NCBI RefSeq assembly: GCF_949628265.1
Contig: NC_088787.1
Location: forward strand, 37,002,844 to 37,066,843
Origin: Cloeon dipterum
Taxonomy: Eukaryota > Arthropoda > Insecta > Ephemeroptera > Baetidae
DNA length: 64,000 nucleotides
Direction: 5' to 3'
In this document: in pieces, positions 21,269 to 32,250 of the stretch
How positions within the stretch are numbered: position 1 is the first letter of the stretch
Layout: the number at the start of each line of letters is the position of its first letter
Made by a program: the position numbers and the translations under genes
The notes under the pieces: generated by a model
What the model was told of the DNA's origin: nothing
Database searches by the model: none
What the model saw: the letters and a program-made list of their open reading frames with translations, nothing else

Positions 21269-21292
21269 TACGAGGAGGAAACCAGAGCTATA
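21229..21292. repeat. 28-bp perfect inverted repeat with 8-nt loop
   Basis: Arms 21229-21256 and 21265-21292 are exact reverse complements around the loop actcgtga. The left arm and loop belong to the LINE; the right arm is an inverted copy of the left arm placed at the LINE's truncated 5' end. Confidence 0.9.
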
Positions 21293-21901
21293 GGTATCTT
21301 AGCGTAGCATTGTTATTTGATTTGAGACGAGCAATCTCTGTTAGTCAGTGATATATCTAAGGAGAGTAGAGACTAGGAGGCGGCATTCGGTATCAGAGCT
21401 GATACCCTACTATATGCACGTCAGCTTTATTTTCACGGTGTTTGTATGTTGATTTAGCAACGCAGCTGAAATTTTGTAAACAGCTTTAATTGAGATACAG
21501 TATCTCACATACAAAATTCGGTGTCCGGGACGGTGTGCGCGTGAAGCATTGAGAGTAAATAGGAATTAAACGAGTCCCAAAGGTTAGTAAATCGTTTGCA
21601 GTTTCATTATTTCAGTTTCAATATTGAGTAAACAAACCAACGAAGTTTGCGCGCAAATTGTGGGATCTAAAAGGAATAACTTTGCTCATTTATTCAATGA
21701 AATTCGGGAATGGGTTATTTACTGACCAACAGCAATAAATTATACACATTACTTAATTAAGACTTCAGTATTTATTCTTATATATTGGAAAAATAAAATG
21801 CATTATTTTTGATTAAACCACATAATGATTACTCTATTTTTCATCACAGCCCGTGTCCAAGCCTATCAATCCCTAGCCAGTTTTTATTTTAAACCATTTA
21901 A

Positions 21902-22047
21902 ATGGTTGCCTGCACGAAATGCAAGAAGAAGCAGACGAACGGTTTCAGCATGTTTAAGTTCCCTATGAAAGACCCGGCACGATTAAAAATTCGGGAAGAG
22001 TTCACGGGTGACAATTTTGTGGCCAAACCTTCTAGCCAGCTCTACCA
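21902..22047 (+). CDS. THAP-like first exon
   Basis: ATG at 21902 opens MVACTKCKKKQTNGFSMFKF, then PMKDPARLKIREEFTGDNF and AKPSSQLYQ, ending at a strong donor CAG/GTATGT (GT at 22048). Two Cys with short spacing followed by an FxFPxKDPxR motif fits the first half of a THAP zinc finger; the C-x2-H pair would lie in the next exon, which I could not place with certainty. A candidate continuation near 22140-22210 (YQAKLAKKWSKWNW) has no verified acceptor. It could belong to a P-type transposon or to a host THAP gene. Confidence 0.4.
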
Positions 22048-22528
22048 GGTATGTTCCTAATTTTGCAAAGTATAAAGGTACTTTCAATATGGAAGTTAAT
22101 TATAATGAATTCCACGAAAACCAACTGATATGACTCGCCGCGGCTTCATAAAAGGAGCTGTACCAGGCAAAACTCGCCAAGAAATGGAGCAAGTGGAATT
22201 GGATTGCACGACTCGCGACGAAGAAGAATAATGAAGGGTTTTTATTTTTAGTTTAAATCTTGAATAGCTTATTGTTAATAATGTTTTGTCACAAAATACT
22301 TCGCATTGACTGTGTGCATAAGCATGTCGTCAAATTATTGGGGTTCTCTTTCAAGGCCCACCAGGTATACGTATTGCTTGTTTTATTTCACATTTGAATA
22401 ACTAGAATGAAAAAGAAACTAATAATAATCCTTAGCTAATAGAGAAAAATGCTTTAAAAGTTGGCGAAATAGAAAGTTATTTTGGTTAATTTTAATTACA
22501 TATTATTTATAGAGCACACACTCACCCA

Positions 22529-22692
22529 AAAAAATCTCAAATAGAGACACTTTTCAGCCATCTCAAACTGATGCACTTAAAAAACATCTCAAATAGAGTC
22601 ACTTTTGCAAAAAATGACTCTATTTGAGACGCACACGAGTTACCGTCTCTAACAGAGACGGTGGCAGAAAAGTGTCTCTATTTGAGATACTT
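22529..22692. mobile_element. small palindromic MITE-like element
   Basis: Ends are inverted copies (atctcaaatagagacacttt on the left; its complement at about 22668-22690). An inner inverted pair (caaatagagtcacttttgc / atgactctatttgag) lies around 22590-22640. About 160 bp, noncoding. No target duplication was confirmed. Confidence 0.55.
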
Positions 22693-22985
22693 TTTGGAAA
22701 GCATCTCACCGAGTGATAGATAGCGCGCTACCGCTAGCTGCCGGCGGCCGCTTCCTCGCTGCATTTTGCAGACTTTAGTGGCTTGTTACGGCTTTTTGGA
22801 CATTGTGTGGAGGACGTCTTTAATAAAACTCTTCGTGTTATTGTTTTGACAAGCTGATCATCATGATGGGCAACGTTTCAGGGTGAGTTGAACTACCAAA
22901 ATTACATAATTAATAATGTTTTGCTTGTTTTCATGCAATCGAAAAATACTTTTATAGCTTTGCTTTTGCCAGTTTAAAAGAGTCG

Positions 22986-23424
22986 TGTCAGGGTTTTACC
23001 TGACGATATTACGATCGCATTAATAATTGTTGCGCACCGATATGTATTGACGTGAACTTTCGGGCGCCCACAGGGGAGAGTGGAGGGAGAAACTCAGGTA
23101 TCAATAAAGGCGACGTGAGAGCCTCCCTCTCGCGAGCACACGACCTGCTCGCACCCACACATTCGCTCTCCTGACGGCACGCGAGCAAGAGGGTAACTCT
23201 CTCGCTCCCCCGCTCGTCCCTCTGGGCAGCCACGCTGTAATGTCGCCGCCATCAGCAATAAACTGGTATGGTATAGTAACCGGGCATTTTCCCTTCTTGT
23301 CCACCCTGCACCCTTTAAAGTCGACCATGGCTAGAAGAACAGGCTCCGACCTCGTGATAGAGAGAAGGCGCGCCGGCAGGGCCGATTGCACCCATTCGGC
23401 GGCCCCTGCCCCGCGTCGCTGACA
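22986..23424 (+). repeat. 5' LTR
   Basis: Starts TGTCAGGG and ends GTCGCTGACA. It contains polyadenylation-like hexamers (caataaagg at about 23103, gcaataaac at about 23260) and a CT-rich middle. It carries one copy of the 11-bp unit that is doubled in the 3' LTR. Confidence 0.93.
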
Positions 23425-23426
23425 AG

Positions 23427-23444
23427 TGGAGGCACCGGCGAGAT
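23427..23444 (+). other. primer-binding site, probably tRNA-Thr
   Basis: Two bases after the LTR, TGGAGGCACCGGCGAGAT begins with TGG, as expected for pairing to a tRNA 3' CCA. Its complement ends GGTGCCT-CCA, the acceptor end of animal tRNA-Thr as I know it. Not checked against this species' tRNAs. Confidence 0.6.
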
Positions 23445-23764
23445 CTCCAAATTTCCTCCTCCAGGAAAATGGAGAAAATTTGTAAGTACACGAGAAGTAC
23501 CCGTAAAAAGTTATACGTCAGCCCTCACGAGCGAAGAGTCTTTTTTTTCTGCAGCCACTGTGCCCTCACGACCCCCAGCCCTCCAATTTTTTTTGGACCC
23601 AAAACCCCACCAACCAACGCGTAATTTCCTCCTAAAGGACATGTGAAATCGAACTCACGTACGCGTCATGCAAATTTTGTAAATATTGTATAATTTAAAA
23701 TATGTCAGGTGCATAATAGGCGGTCTAATTTTTCTTTGCACACTGAGCCAAATGTAAATTTAAA

Positions 23765-25708
23765 ATGGACGGTAAACCTATGAAGATCGGACGACGGTTG
23801 CTCGATGAATTTTTCGGTGAAAGTACTGAGGACGTTGAATTATACCTTCAGGACTTACACTTAATTAGAAAAATCGCGGGAATGACAAAAGATGAAATGC
23901 TCAATGTCCTTGCAGGCAAATTACAAGGACATGCAAAGCACTGGCATCTGCAATGGGAGTCTGACCCATTAAATGTAAATAAGGGATTTGATGAGTTTTT
24001 GAACGATTTGAAAAATTGGCACAATGATTTCAAACACTCGAATTTCGTAGAAAGCCCGAGAAAACGTAGCAAACCGCGAGATTCCTCCTCTCTCTCAGAT
24101 AGCGATCATTCTAACGATAACTACGAGACAGATTACAACTGTAGAGTCAGCCGAGACCGAAAGAAAAAATCAAAAACACAAAAGGAGGTAAATAAGGTTG
24201 AACTAATTTTACTCCTCCTCAAACAGTTGCAACAAAAAGAGGAGCAAGTGCGCACTCTTCAAGTGGCACCAGGCTCTGCACAGATCACATACGCGCTAAT
24301 ATCCCCTCACACTAATTATGCTCTCATACCAACCACGCAACTTATCCAACAGCAGTTCGTGGAAACCCATCCTCAACCGCAACCACAGCATGCCTTCCCA
24401 ATTTACCAGTACCCAAGCCAGTACCCGTCATACCAAGTGCACCCACCACCAGATTTCGCACCAGTTTACCAAACGGCACCCCAGTCAGGGCAACAGCAAT
24501 TTTTCCCATACCGAGCCCCCAAAATCTGTTTTAAGTGCAATCGCAGCGGACACATTAGAAAACAATGCCGATCACGCGGAGGAGATGCGTATCGCGGAAA
24601 TAGGAGACAAAATTACTCTTCGCGCATGCACGGCCTTACCACATCTCAGCCGGCAACTGCAGGCGGCATTCCACCAAACGCGATTTTTCCCCCGAACGCA
24701 CACTCGACTCAGACGCGAAAGGTGCTCTATTACGTGCCGGTTTATGCGCCCAAATCAGCAACAAACCGAGAACAGGAGAATCAAAAAGGGGAAACGTCAA
24801 TCACGCAAAATCGTGGCCTCGCCAGGGAACGCACTCATGTAAATAATGTAGATTCAATTTCTCCCAAAGAAACCGAGTCTCCAGTTCCCTCGGAAAAAAC
24901 TAATTCGCAACAACAAAAGCACGCGATTAGCCAAATATCGTTCTCATCAGTGCCAAAATCAAGCTCGAGCGAGTATTTCGATTGGTTATATTCTGCAGAC
25001 GAAACCCAAGAGCCAGTAGCGAGTTTGAACGAACAAAAGAGAGAAATTCCGCACACAATTGGAGTTGTAGCTCAAAGTGAACTAAAATCGGAGAAAAGAG
25101 CTTCAGAAAATGCATGCACATTAGCGGAAACCAAAAATACCGGAAAAACTGGACCAGTAGAGTCATTACAATCACCTCAGGTGAAAAATGAGAGTAGAAG
25201 ATTTCAAGCAAAGAAAAAGAAAAATCCAAAGAAGATCAATTCACAAAGGAAAATCGAGAGTAGAAAATTAGAAAACGCGCAAAAGGCTAAAATTCAAATT
25301 GCAAAACACGCCGCTATAGAAGATGACGGGGTTGTAAATAAGTTCGAACCACAAGAAAAAGAGTTAATCAGTGCAGCGGAATATGGCACCGGATTGCCAG
25401 GAAAATGTGTAGTAGATACTGTAGCGGCAGTTAAGAAAAAATCAAAAAACTTGAATGAGCGCGAGAAGCACGTTGACAACGGGGATAAGATCTTTCACAG
25501 TGACAAAAGTGCAGAAACAGTAGAAAAAATTGAAATTCCTTTGAAACCAAAACCCATTACCGAGAACAGGGTAGACTTTTTACGAAATCTTCAGAATTTG
25601 AGTAGCAAGTGGTCCACAAAGCGTAAAAACGAACAAGATGACACGAAAGGGTCAAAATACCGAAAGACGAGGTATTGGCGAACAAGCCAAAGAACGATCG
25701 AGATTTGA
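23765..25708 (+). CDS. gag: Gag protein with CCHC zinc knuckle (647 aa)
   Basis: One intact frame. The N-terminal ~100 residues (EFFGESTEDVELYLQDLHLI, LAGKLQGHAKHWHLQWES) resemble the retrotransposon Gag capsid-like domain. Residues ~105-140 are charged; ~165-250 are Gln/Pro-rich; a CCHC knuckle CFKCNRSGHIRKQC lies at about residues 256-270. The remaining ~370 residues are Lys/Glu/Ser-rich and low-complexity with no known domain, longer than a usual Gag tail. It should form particles and package element RNA in the cytoplasm. There is no following pol frame, by fusion or frameshift. The gene starts about 340 bp after the LTR. The absence of stops fits recent insertion. Confidence 0.88.
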   Translation: MDGKPMKIGRRLLDEFFGESTEDVELYLQDLHLIRKIAGMTKDEMLNVLAGKLQGHAKHWHLQWESDPLNVNKGFDEFLNDLKNWHNDFKHSNFVESPRKRSKPRDSSSLSDSDHSNDNYETDYNCRVSRDRKKKSKTQKEVNKVELILLLLKQLQQKEEQVRTLQVAPGSAQITYALISPHTNYALIPTTQLIQQQFVETHPQPQPQHAFPIYQYPSQYPSYQVHPPPDFAPVYQTAPQSGQQQFFPYRAPKICFKCNRSGHIRKQCRSRGGDAYRGNRRQNYSSRMHGLTTSQPATAGGIPPNAIFPPNAHSTQTRKVLYYVPVYAPKSATNREQENQKGETSITQNRGLARERTHVNNVDSISPKETESPVPSEKTNSQQQKHAISQISFSSVPKSSSSEYFDWLYSADETQEPVASLNEQKREIPHTIGVVAQSELKSEKRASENACTLAETKNTGKTGPVESLQSPQVKNESRRFQAKKKKNPKKINSQRKIESRKLENAQKAKIQIAKHAAIEDDGVVNKFEPQEKELISAAEYGTGLPGKCVVDTVAAVKKKSKNLNEREKHVDNGDKIFHSDKSAETVEKIEIPLKPKPITENRVDFLRNLQNLSSKWSTKRKNEQDDTKGSKYRKTRYWRTSQRTIEI

Positions 25709-26857
25709 AGTTGCATATTATGTAAAAATTTCTTTTAAAGCAATTTTAGCATTTAGATTTGTAAAATATACATTCAGTAATTTGAACGACAAACACCTTT
25801 TTTTTCGTAGCAAGCCACTTGCACGACGCAAGCCGGCAAGCACATTTTTCTTCGAGGTTAATGTTTTTACAAGGGGCCCAATCCCCGATTTCTCTTTAAA
25901 TTTAAGAAAGACTGTCACAAGGTAACGTACAATTTATAACCACCCTATTATATTCTTCTTAACATCACGGAAGTTAGTTCGTTCGGGGTACGTTTTACCA
26001 AGAAAATCTATCACGCTCCTACTCTTCCTTTTTTTTCTTACAAGAGTCTTTTTGGCAATGCCCTCACATATTTCTTTTTTATAAAACCTTTTATGCAACA
26101 CGTAAGTGCAACAGCAATACAAGGTCAAACCCCACACGAAGCGCGCTGGGTCATCCCTTAAACAGAAAGGAAATTGTTTCGCATTGTCCTCCCTTTAAGC
26201 CTAACGAAACAATTTACGCGTTCAGGTTAACTTTCATTTCACAAAAAAAAAAAAAATAAACTTTACTGCGAAACGCAGGTGTAGCACGATAAAGAGCATG
26301 AAGACACCATTCTTGTTTCCCCAAAGCAGTTAAATCGGTATTTTAACATAAATTGGAAGCTTAAATCTTTTTGAAGGTGCCTTGACAAGAACATTTTTCA
26401 AACACGCATAGTCCACGTTTAATCCAAAATAAGACTAAGATAGCTCATGACGGAATTTATCTAGCGAAAAGAAAAAATCGCAGGAACGCAGCATACATTC
26501 TTAATAAAGCGGAAATAGCTTTCCCGTAATTCAAAAACCAAGAGGGAGTTTTAATTGTATATATTTTTCACAACCTCCCTGTTAAGCAAGAAGGATAATA
26601 TAAATTTTTTCATGTTACTTGAAAATTATATGTACTATTTTCACTTCAACAACAATTTAAAAGACTTTGTATATTGATAACCTTGGAAAGCCATTCGGTA
26701 AAAATTCCACGAGTTAATTTTTCTCAAACAACGAGCAATTATATATTTATTCCCCTATATTGCTCAGGAAATAATAAAATTATTGAATGCTAATAAGCTG
26801 CTCTTGCCATTGAATTGAAAAAATATCGATTACACTCTTCAACTTATTTCTTTGCAG
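25709..26857. other. retrotransposon interior, noncoding, AT-rich
   Basis: No pol-like sense in any frame. It includes an A-rich run at about 26243 and ends at a pyrimidine-rich acceptor (aacttatttctttgcag, 26841-26857). Confidence 0.6.
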
Positions 26858-27383
26858 ATCGAATGGTCGGCGTCAAGATAGACAATCTGCTGCTCCTTCA
26901 ATTTCCTCAGAAGTGCCCTCAACAAGGCGTTCAACAATGGTGGCTACAAAAGGGACTCCTAGTAATGGTAGGCGCTCATCAAGGTCACCCAGGCGCTCAT
27001 CAAGGTCACCCAGGCGCTCAAGGTCGCGCAGCAGGCGCTCAAGGTCGCGCAGCAGGCGCTCAAGGTCGCGCAGCAGGCGCTCAAGGTCGCGCAGCAGGCG
27101 CTCAAGGTCGCGCAGCAGGCGCTCAAGGTCGCGCAGCAGGCGCTCAAGGTCGCGCAGCAGGCGCTCAAGGTCGCGCAGCAGGCGCTCAAGGTCGCCCAGC
27201 AGGCGCTCAAGGTCACCCAGCAGACGCTCCACGTCTATTTCCTCTGTGAACTCATCTACGTTGGCCAGACGCTCTGTGCGGACGGCAAGCCGCGCAGGCT
27301 CGACCAAGCGCTCAGGGGCGACCAGGCGCTCGGGCTCGACCAGGCGCTCGGGCTCGACCAGGCACTCGAGCTCGGCCAGATAA
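26858..27383 (+). CDS. Arg/Ser-repeat exon, about 174 aa, within the LTR element
   Basis: A splice acceptor at 26856-26857 opens a frame that runs without a stop to TAA at 27381. It begins SNGRRQDRQSAAPSISSEVP, passes RRSSRSPRRSSRSPRRS, then a long run of RSRSRRS heptads encoded by a 21-bp tandem repeat, then SPSRRSRSPSRRSTSISSVN, and ends in RRSGSTR-type repeats. The composition is that of an RS domain, used by SR splicing factors for protein and RNA contacts in the nucleus. No RRM or other host domain is present. It sits downstream of Gag, where other elements may carry env or captured genes. Other frames across the 21-bp repeat are also open because the unit is a multiple of three, so expression is unproven. 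Confidence 0.5.
27013..27225. repeat. 21-bp minisatellite
   Basis: About nine units of aggcgctcaaggtcgcgcagc, with variants (gtcgcccagc, gtcacccagc) at the ends. A second 18-bp array (aggcgctcgggctcgacc) lies at about 27318-27372. Confidence 0.9.
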
Positions 27384-30300
27384 ATTTGAAGTTGGAAAGA
27401 AAGATCAGATACGTATTATGTGGAGATGGACTTTGATTTTTCAATTTTCCACTTGAGTTTACGAATCAATTTTCTTGCGCTGCGGTAGAATACTTTAGTT
27501 TTTGGTATAAATATACTCTGTTCTTCAAATATTTCTTGTAAAATTATAATATTTGTGTCTGTTCTAAATATGATGGCATTTTAATACTATAACACACATA
27601 CTCTGCTCTCGATCATTATTAATATGTGAGATAATATATGGCTTCTATATTTAGATTTTGCATATTCGACATTATATTATATTGATATGGAGTCCTATTT
27701 GAAAATCTCTTTATTGCATGAAAATACGATTATTGTATAGTATGTAAATGACAAATATTCAAATGATCTTTTCATTTTTGTATCTTCCGGCCAACCTTCC
27801 TAGAATTTGCTATGTTTAAAAAGCGCTCCCTCGCGTCGGTCATATATAGGGGTGCCCCCGCCCTCGTCGGCGGTGCATTATATGTGTGCGCTCTCTATAA
27901 ATTTACTAGCGTCAGCTCTCCAGATATATATGCGAGCATGAGTGCGGTAAAGAAAATAAAATGTATTTCATTTGAAGACCCAAAATATGTTTCTAGTAAA
28001 ATCAATAAATTAACGCAAAAAATAAAAATAATTGCCACAATTTTTATTTTAAAATCCACAAAAATTTTCCAAAAAGAAAAAAAATCAAAATTGCTAAAAA
28101 AAAGTGCCCTGAGAGCACCAGAGCCATTTTTGAGAAAATTTGACGTCAAGCTTGAAACAAGCTTATATCAGCGGACATTATCAAGACTGATGTCAAGCTT
28201 GACGTCAAGTAAGAGTCAAGCTTGACGTGCTTGACGTTCAAGCTTGAATCAAGCTTCAATCAACGTTGACTGGTTACTAGGGTACCAACCTCTACCTACC
28301 TCTAGAACCCTTTCGCTTTGAAATAAACACTTCCAGTATAAGTCTTCCATCAAACATTTATCCAGTTATCACAACATATACAACACAGTTCTGCTATAGA
28401 AATACATATGTATACTTAGAACACAACAACACTAAAAATGAGTTACTTAGAAAAGCAAAAAAAATTAAATTAAATTCATACACTCATGAGCAGTAATAAA
28501 TAAAATCGCCACTAATTTCTCAAATTAAGTTCCGTATTTTTTATTTTTATTTTACGGAGGTCAAAGAACTCACCACACTACACCTTCATATACAAAAAAT
28601 GCTTTCTAAAACAAAATCATTTTATATCGTTCAACAAAACAAAATATTACGGCAATTTTTAATACATTTAGAAAAAATAATAATTTATAGATTTCTATTG
28701 TGAAGATTGACGAACTCCACAAGACACACACACACTTTCATAGCTTACACAATGTTTCTCCTAATTCATACGCCTACTCTAGCACTAATTTGAACAACCT
28801 CATCAACATAAAGACTTATAAGCAGCAAAACAAGAAATAACATAGAAATAATTAAATTAATGGATTTAGTAGTAAATTAACGTAATTTTCCACACTTTCG
28901 ATGATATTAAGCTCACATTAAGTTACAAAGTTTATGGATATTAGATACAACAGTAAACGCTTAATGAGAAAAAAAGAGTATATCGTTGAACCATTCTATA
29001 AAAATAATTCATTTTCAAGACAATTTTTTTAATTTGCCTACAACATAATTTTATGAACACTATTTTTATACAACAATTATTTTCTAAGTTAATCTTTTTT
29101 TTCTCGCCACTTTTCAAATTTAATACGAGTAAATATTTTTCCCTTTGTTTTATTTTCAAATTTGTTTGTCATAAATTTTTTACATCTTTGTCACACGATG
29201 AAATTGAAAATTTGAATATTTAAGGCACCATTATCAAGTTTTTTTTAAGTTCACAGAAAGAACTAGTAACGTAAATTTAGTGCCATTTCCTGTAAATACC
29301 TTCCACTGCACCTATACTCAACCCACGGGCACATCAACCGAACACAGAGTCAAGAAAGAGTAACAACTCCTAAAACAAGCGGGACCTGACCATTGACGTG
29401 GTACCTGAAACAGATGACCCCTGGAAAACCAAGGAGCTTTCCAGCCAAAGACTATTGTGACTCTGACATCCCACAACAATGCGAACCAACCTATCACCTA
29501 CTGCAGCAGACATTCGAGTGAACCTAGCAGTCCGGTACCGTCGGCCAGCTAATGTGTTAATCCATAACAAAACGAACATGTGCAACGTGCAACAAAGGAA
29601 AAACGAACACTTCCAAGACATAGACAAAAACGTTTCCGAAAAAGTATGTAGTGTTGTGCAGTGCTAAAACAAAAACAATGACATTTACTCATAGTGCAAA
29701 GGACGCGAGTGTTACATTATTATGTTCGGTATATTTCTTTAAATTAACGACGGAGAATTCAATTCACTTCCTAACTATCTCGGCGAACGGTTGTCCAAAA
29801 AAAAAATAGATATTAGCATTTCTTTAACTTTTTCTTCAAGGCAACAAATGGGTCAACCGTCAAACGTATATACACATGGTTAACTTTGTTTTGTTCAGAT
29901 TAGGCAATCAAAGAAAACAAGGTGCAAATCGTTTCCTTCTTGATTTTAGGTACTTTTAAGCTGGAATTTCATTCACCAGAACTTTGCTTACGTTTCTTTA
30001 TTAAGTTAGACTATAACACATTTAGCATTATATTTACATCGACATTAACATTTCGCTATCGGAGTATTTCTTTATTGCAAGTCGCGATTCATTAACGAAA
30101 AAAAAGATAACATCCAACCCCAATAATTCTTAAATTTTTTTTAGTAATTTAATCTGTAAAAGGTGCTCACCAAGACATACAGAACGAGAGAGTTTGGGTA
30201 AATATCATGGAAGTTGCAGCCCTCGTCTCCTGGACAAAACTCATCACACCTCCACACACGCGCATGGCTATAAACACACGACACATCGCACCAGCCATCA

Positions 30301-30886
30301 TTTATCATCGAGTCATGCTGGGACCAGAACTTCTACCAACTGACGAAAACCAGGATCAACCAAGCCAAATTCAACACCAGATAACACCAACCAATAAGCC
30401 GCAGATCACCATCACCTGGCACCCTCAGAGGATCAGTCAGTCACCATGCAAGTCTCTTCGCTGTTCCCCACTCTACTCGCTTGGTTAAGAGCAACCGATT
30501 TACTTATCATTTTTCCTCCCCTTTTTTAATTTCATTTTAACTATTCAAGTTTTGGTAAATTTCGAATTAAATTTGGAATTTTTTTTTCTTTGCTGGTTGG
30601 AGAGGTAGAAGGTTTTCTACCATTTAATTACAATTAACTTTTTACTATAAATCTCCGAAAGTGAAAGTTAAATACATAAGACACATTTTAGAAAACACAA
30701 AACTACACTTATGTCACACACATACACACATACTTAATTAGAATAAACTTAAGTAATTGGGTCACACAAACACATGACTACAAAATTATGTCCGGAGAAA
30801 ATGTAAGAACGGGAAATGAAATAAATGTTAGAATTAAGGTTCAAAAAGAAAAAAAAAAGAAAAGAAAAAACTAAACCCCGGTGAGA
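27384..30886. other. retrotransposon interior, noncoding
   Basis: 3.5 kb with no pol, env or other recognisable gene. A 137-codon frame at 27812-28225 is Lys/Ser-rich and lies over a TATA-containing segment (about 27840-27900) but has no known domain. A 93-codon frame at 30207-30488 also looks incidental. An A/G-rich run at about 30842-30870, 16 bp before the 3' LTR, could be the polypurine tract. Confidence 0.5.
28140..28262. repeat. cluster of short palindromic repeats (AAGCTT core)
   Basis: Repeated, partly inverted copies of gtcaagcttgacgtcaag-like units, about 20 bp each, are packed into 120 bp. The AAGCTT core is self-complementary, so strong alternative hairpins are possible in RNA. 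Confidence 0.75.
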
Positions 30887-31336
30887 TGTCAGGGTTTTAC
30901 CTGACGATATTACGATCGCATTAATAATTGTTGCGCACCGATATGTATTGACGTGAACTTTCGGGCGCCCACAGGGGAGAGTGGAGGGAGAAACTCAGGT
31001 ATCAATAAAGGCGACGTGAGAGCCTCCCTCTCGCGAGCACACGACCTGCTCGCACCCACACATTCGCTCTCCTGACGGCACGCGAGCAAGAGGGTAGCAA
31101 GAGGGTAACTCTCTCGCTCCCCCGCTCGTCCCTCTGGGCAGCCACGCTGTAATGTCGCCGCCATCAGCAATAAACTGGTATGGTATAGTAACCGGGCATT
31201 TTCCCTTCTTGTCCACCCTGCACCCTTTAAAGTCGACCATGGCTAGAAGAACAGGCTCCGACCTCGTGATAGAGAGAAGGCGCGCCGGCAGGGCCGATTG
31301 CACCCATTCGGCGGCCCCTGCCCCGCGTCGCTGACA
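30887..31336 (+). repeat. 3' LTR
   Basis: Same as the 5' LTR except for a tandem copy of an 11-bp unit (agcaagagggt) at about 31087-31107. Followed by the target duplication AGTCG. Confidence 0.93.
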
Positions 31337-31341
31337 AGTCG

Positions 31342-32250
31342 TTTGATTTAAAAGTATGTTAAACTTTAAGTTTCATTCTGCTCTTTGATTTTTTTATTCC
31401 TGCAAAAAGTGATCGCAAAAGTTGGCTCTCCTCGCGGTCATCTGTTCATTAATTTTCAAACAGCTGGGTGCTGTTGTCTTAATGCAACAATGCAACAGTG
31501 AAATTCAAATACAAATAAATGCAAGTAACAAATTATGTTCACCACCTAGAACAATGAATTAAAAACGGTAATATTAATTAATAACATATGTACATATTTT
31601 AATTATTAAAATCTGCCGCAACTACCGCAGGCATGTATCTTGTCTGAACAAATACATATATTTATGCTGGCAGAATCGATATTAATTTTGAAAGCAAAAT
31701 ATAAACAATCATCCGTGTTATGTATGTGTGTACATTTATGTAGAACTCGCACTTTTTTACCTTCTCACACTTCTAGGTAGGGCATTATTATATTATATTA
31801 ACATTATTCATTTTTCGCTTTTTATCCCTGGATGTTCGAGTTTTATTCTTTATGTTCAAATGACCGATCAAGTTGAAGAGAGTGGAAAGTGTGAGTCCAC
31901 CATAATATGCACACACATATAATTTGAAATTTATCTCAGCAACTTCCATGTATATTTATATATTTTAATTTCTGAAGAACAGCTATGATATTAATTGTGC
32001 TTTATTTCACAGGCACAGACGCTCATGAGGCTGCCACCCCCTAATATTACGATGTCTCCGGATGACCCCGTGTGACCGGCCGCCATCCGCCGCGGAGCAA
32101 AACCGGCCTCTGGTACCACCAAGGCCATGGACTTTGTTTGGCCTCCATATTAAAAGCTGGCTGGCCGCCTCTACCAGCAGCACCAGCTGTTTCCTGCCCC
32201 GGCCGACAGCCACACCAGCTGGCAGAGTTTATTGATAATTATTGGACAAT
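31342..32250. other. noncoding; diverged copy of part of the next inverted repeat
   Basis: No gene. The segment 32010-32240 (GCTGCCACC, CCCCGTGTGACC, GGTACCACCAAGG, GCTGGCTGGCC) is a diverged copy of 32404-32590 inside the left arm of the inverted repeat, so that unit has been duplicated in tandem. Confidence 0.5.

Larger units (their letters stand above)
22986..31336 (+). mobile_element. LTR retrotransposon, 8351 bp, gag-only, recently inserted
   Basis: Two direct repeats of 439 bp (22986-23424) and 450 bp (30887-31336) have TGTCAG...CTGACA ends and flank an interior with a primer-binding site, a Gag gene with a CCHC knuckle, and an unusual Arg/Ser-repeat exon. The 5-bp duplication AGTCG lies at 22981-22985 and 31337-31341. 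By eye, the LTRs differ only by an 11-bp tandem duplication, so insertion was recent. No protease, RT, RNase H or integrase sense was found between 25709 and 30886. It therefore needs enzymes from another element, like the gag-bearing nonautonomous class (TR-GAG). Confidence 0.92.

Noticed and set aside
24318..24842. 174-codon frame inside gag
   Set aside because: It is an alternative-frame shadow of Gag without motifs.
26873..27307. Long open frames on both strands through the 21-bp array
   Set aside because: A 21-bp repeat keeps every frame open. Only the Arg/Ser frame has a good acceptor and sensible flanks; the antisense Leu/Arg/Glu and Cys/Ala frames are by-products.
25709..30886. Hidden pol or env gene in the gag-only retrotransposon
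   Set aside because: I looked for YxDD, RNase H, H2C2 and DDE motifs in all frames and found none; the frames present are short and low-complexity.
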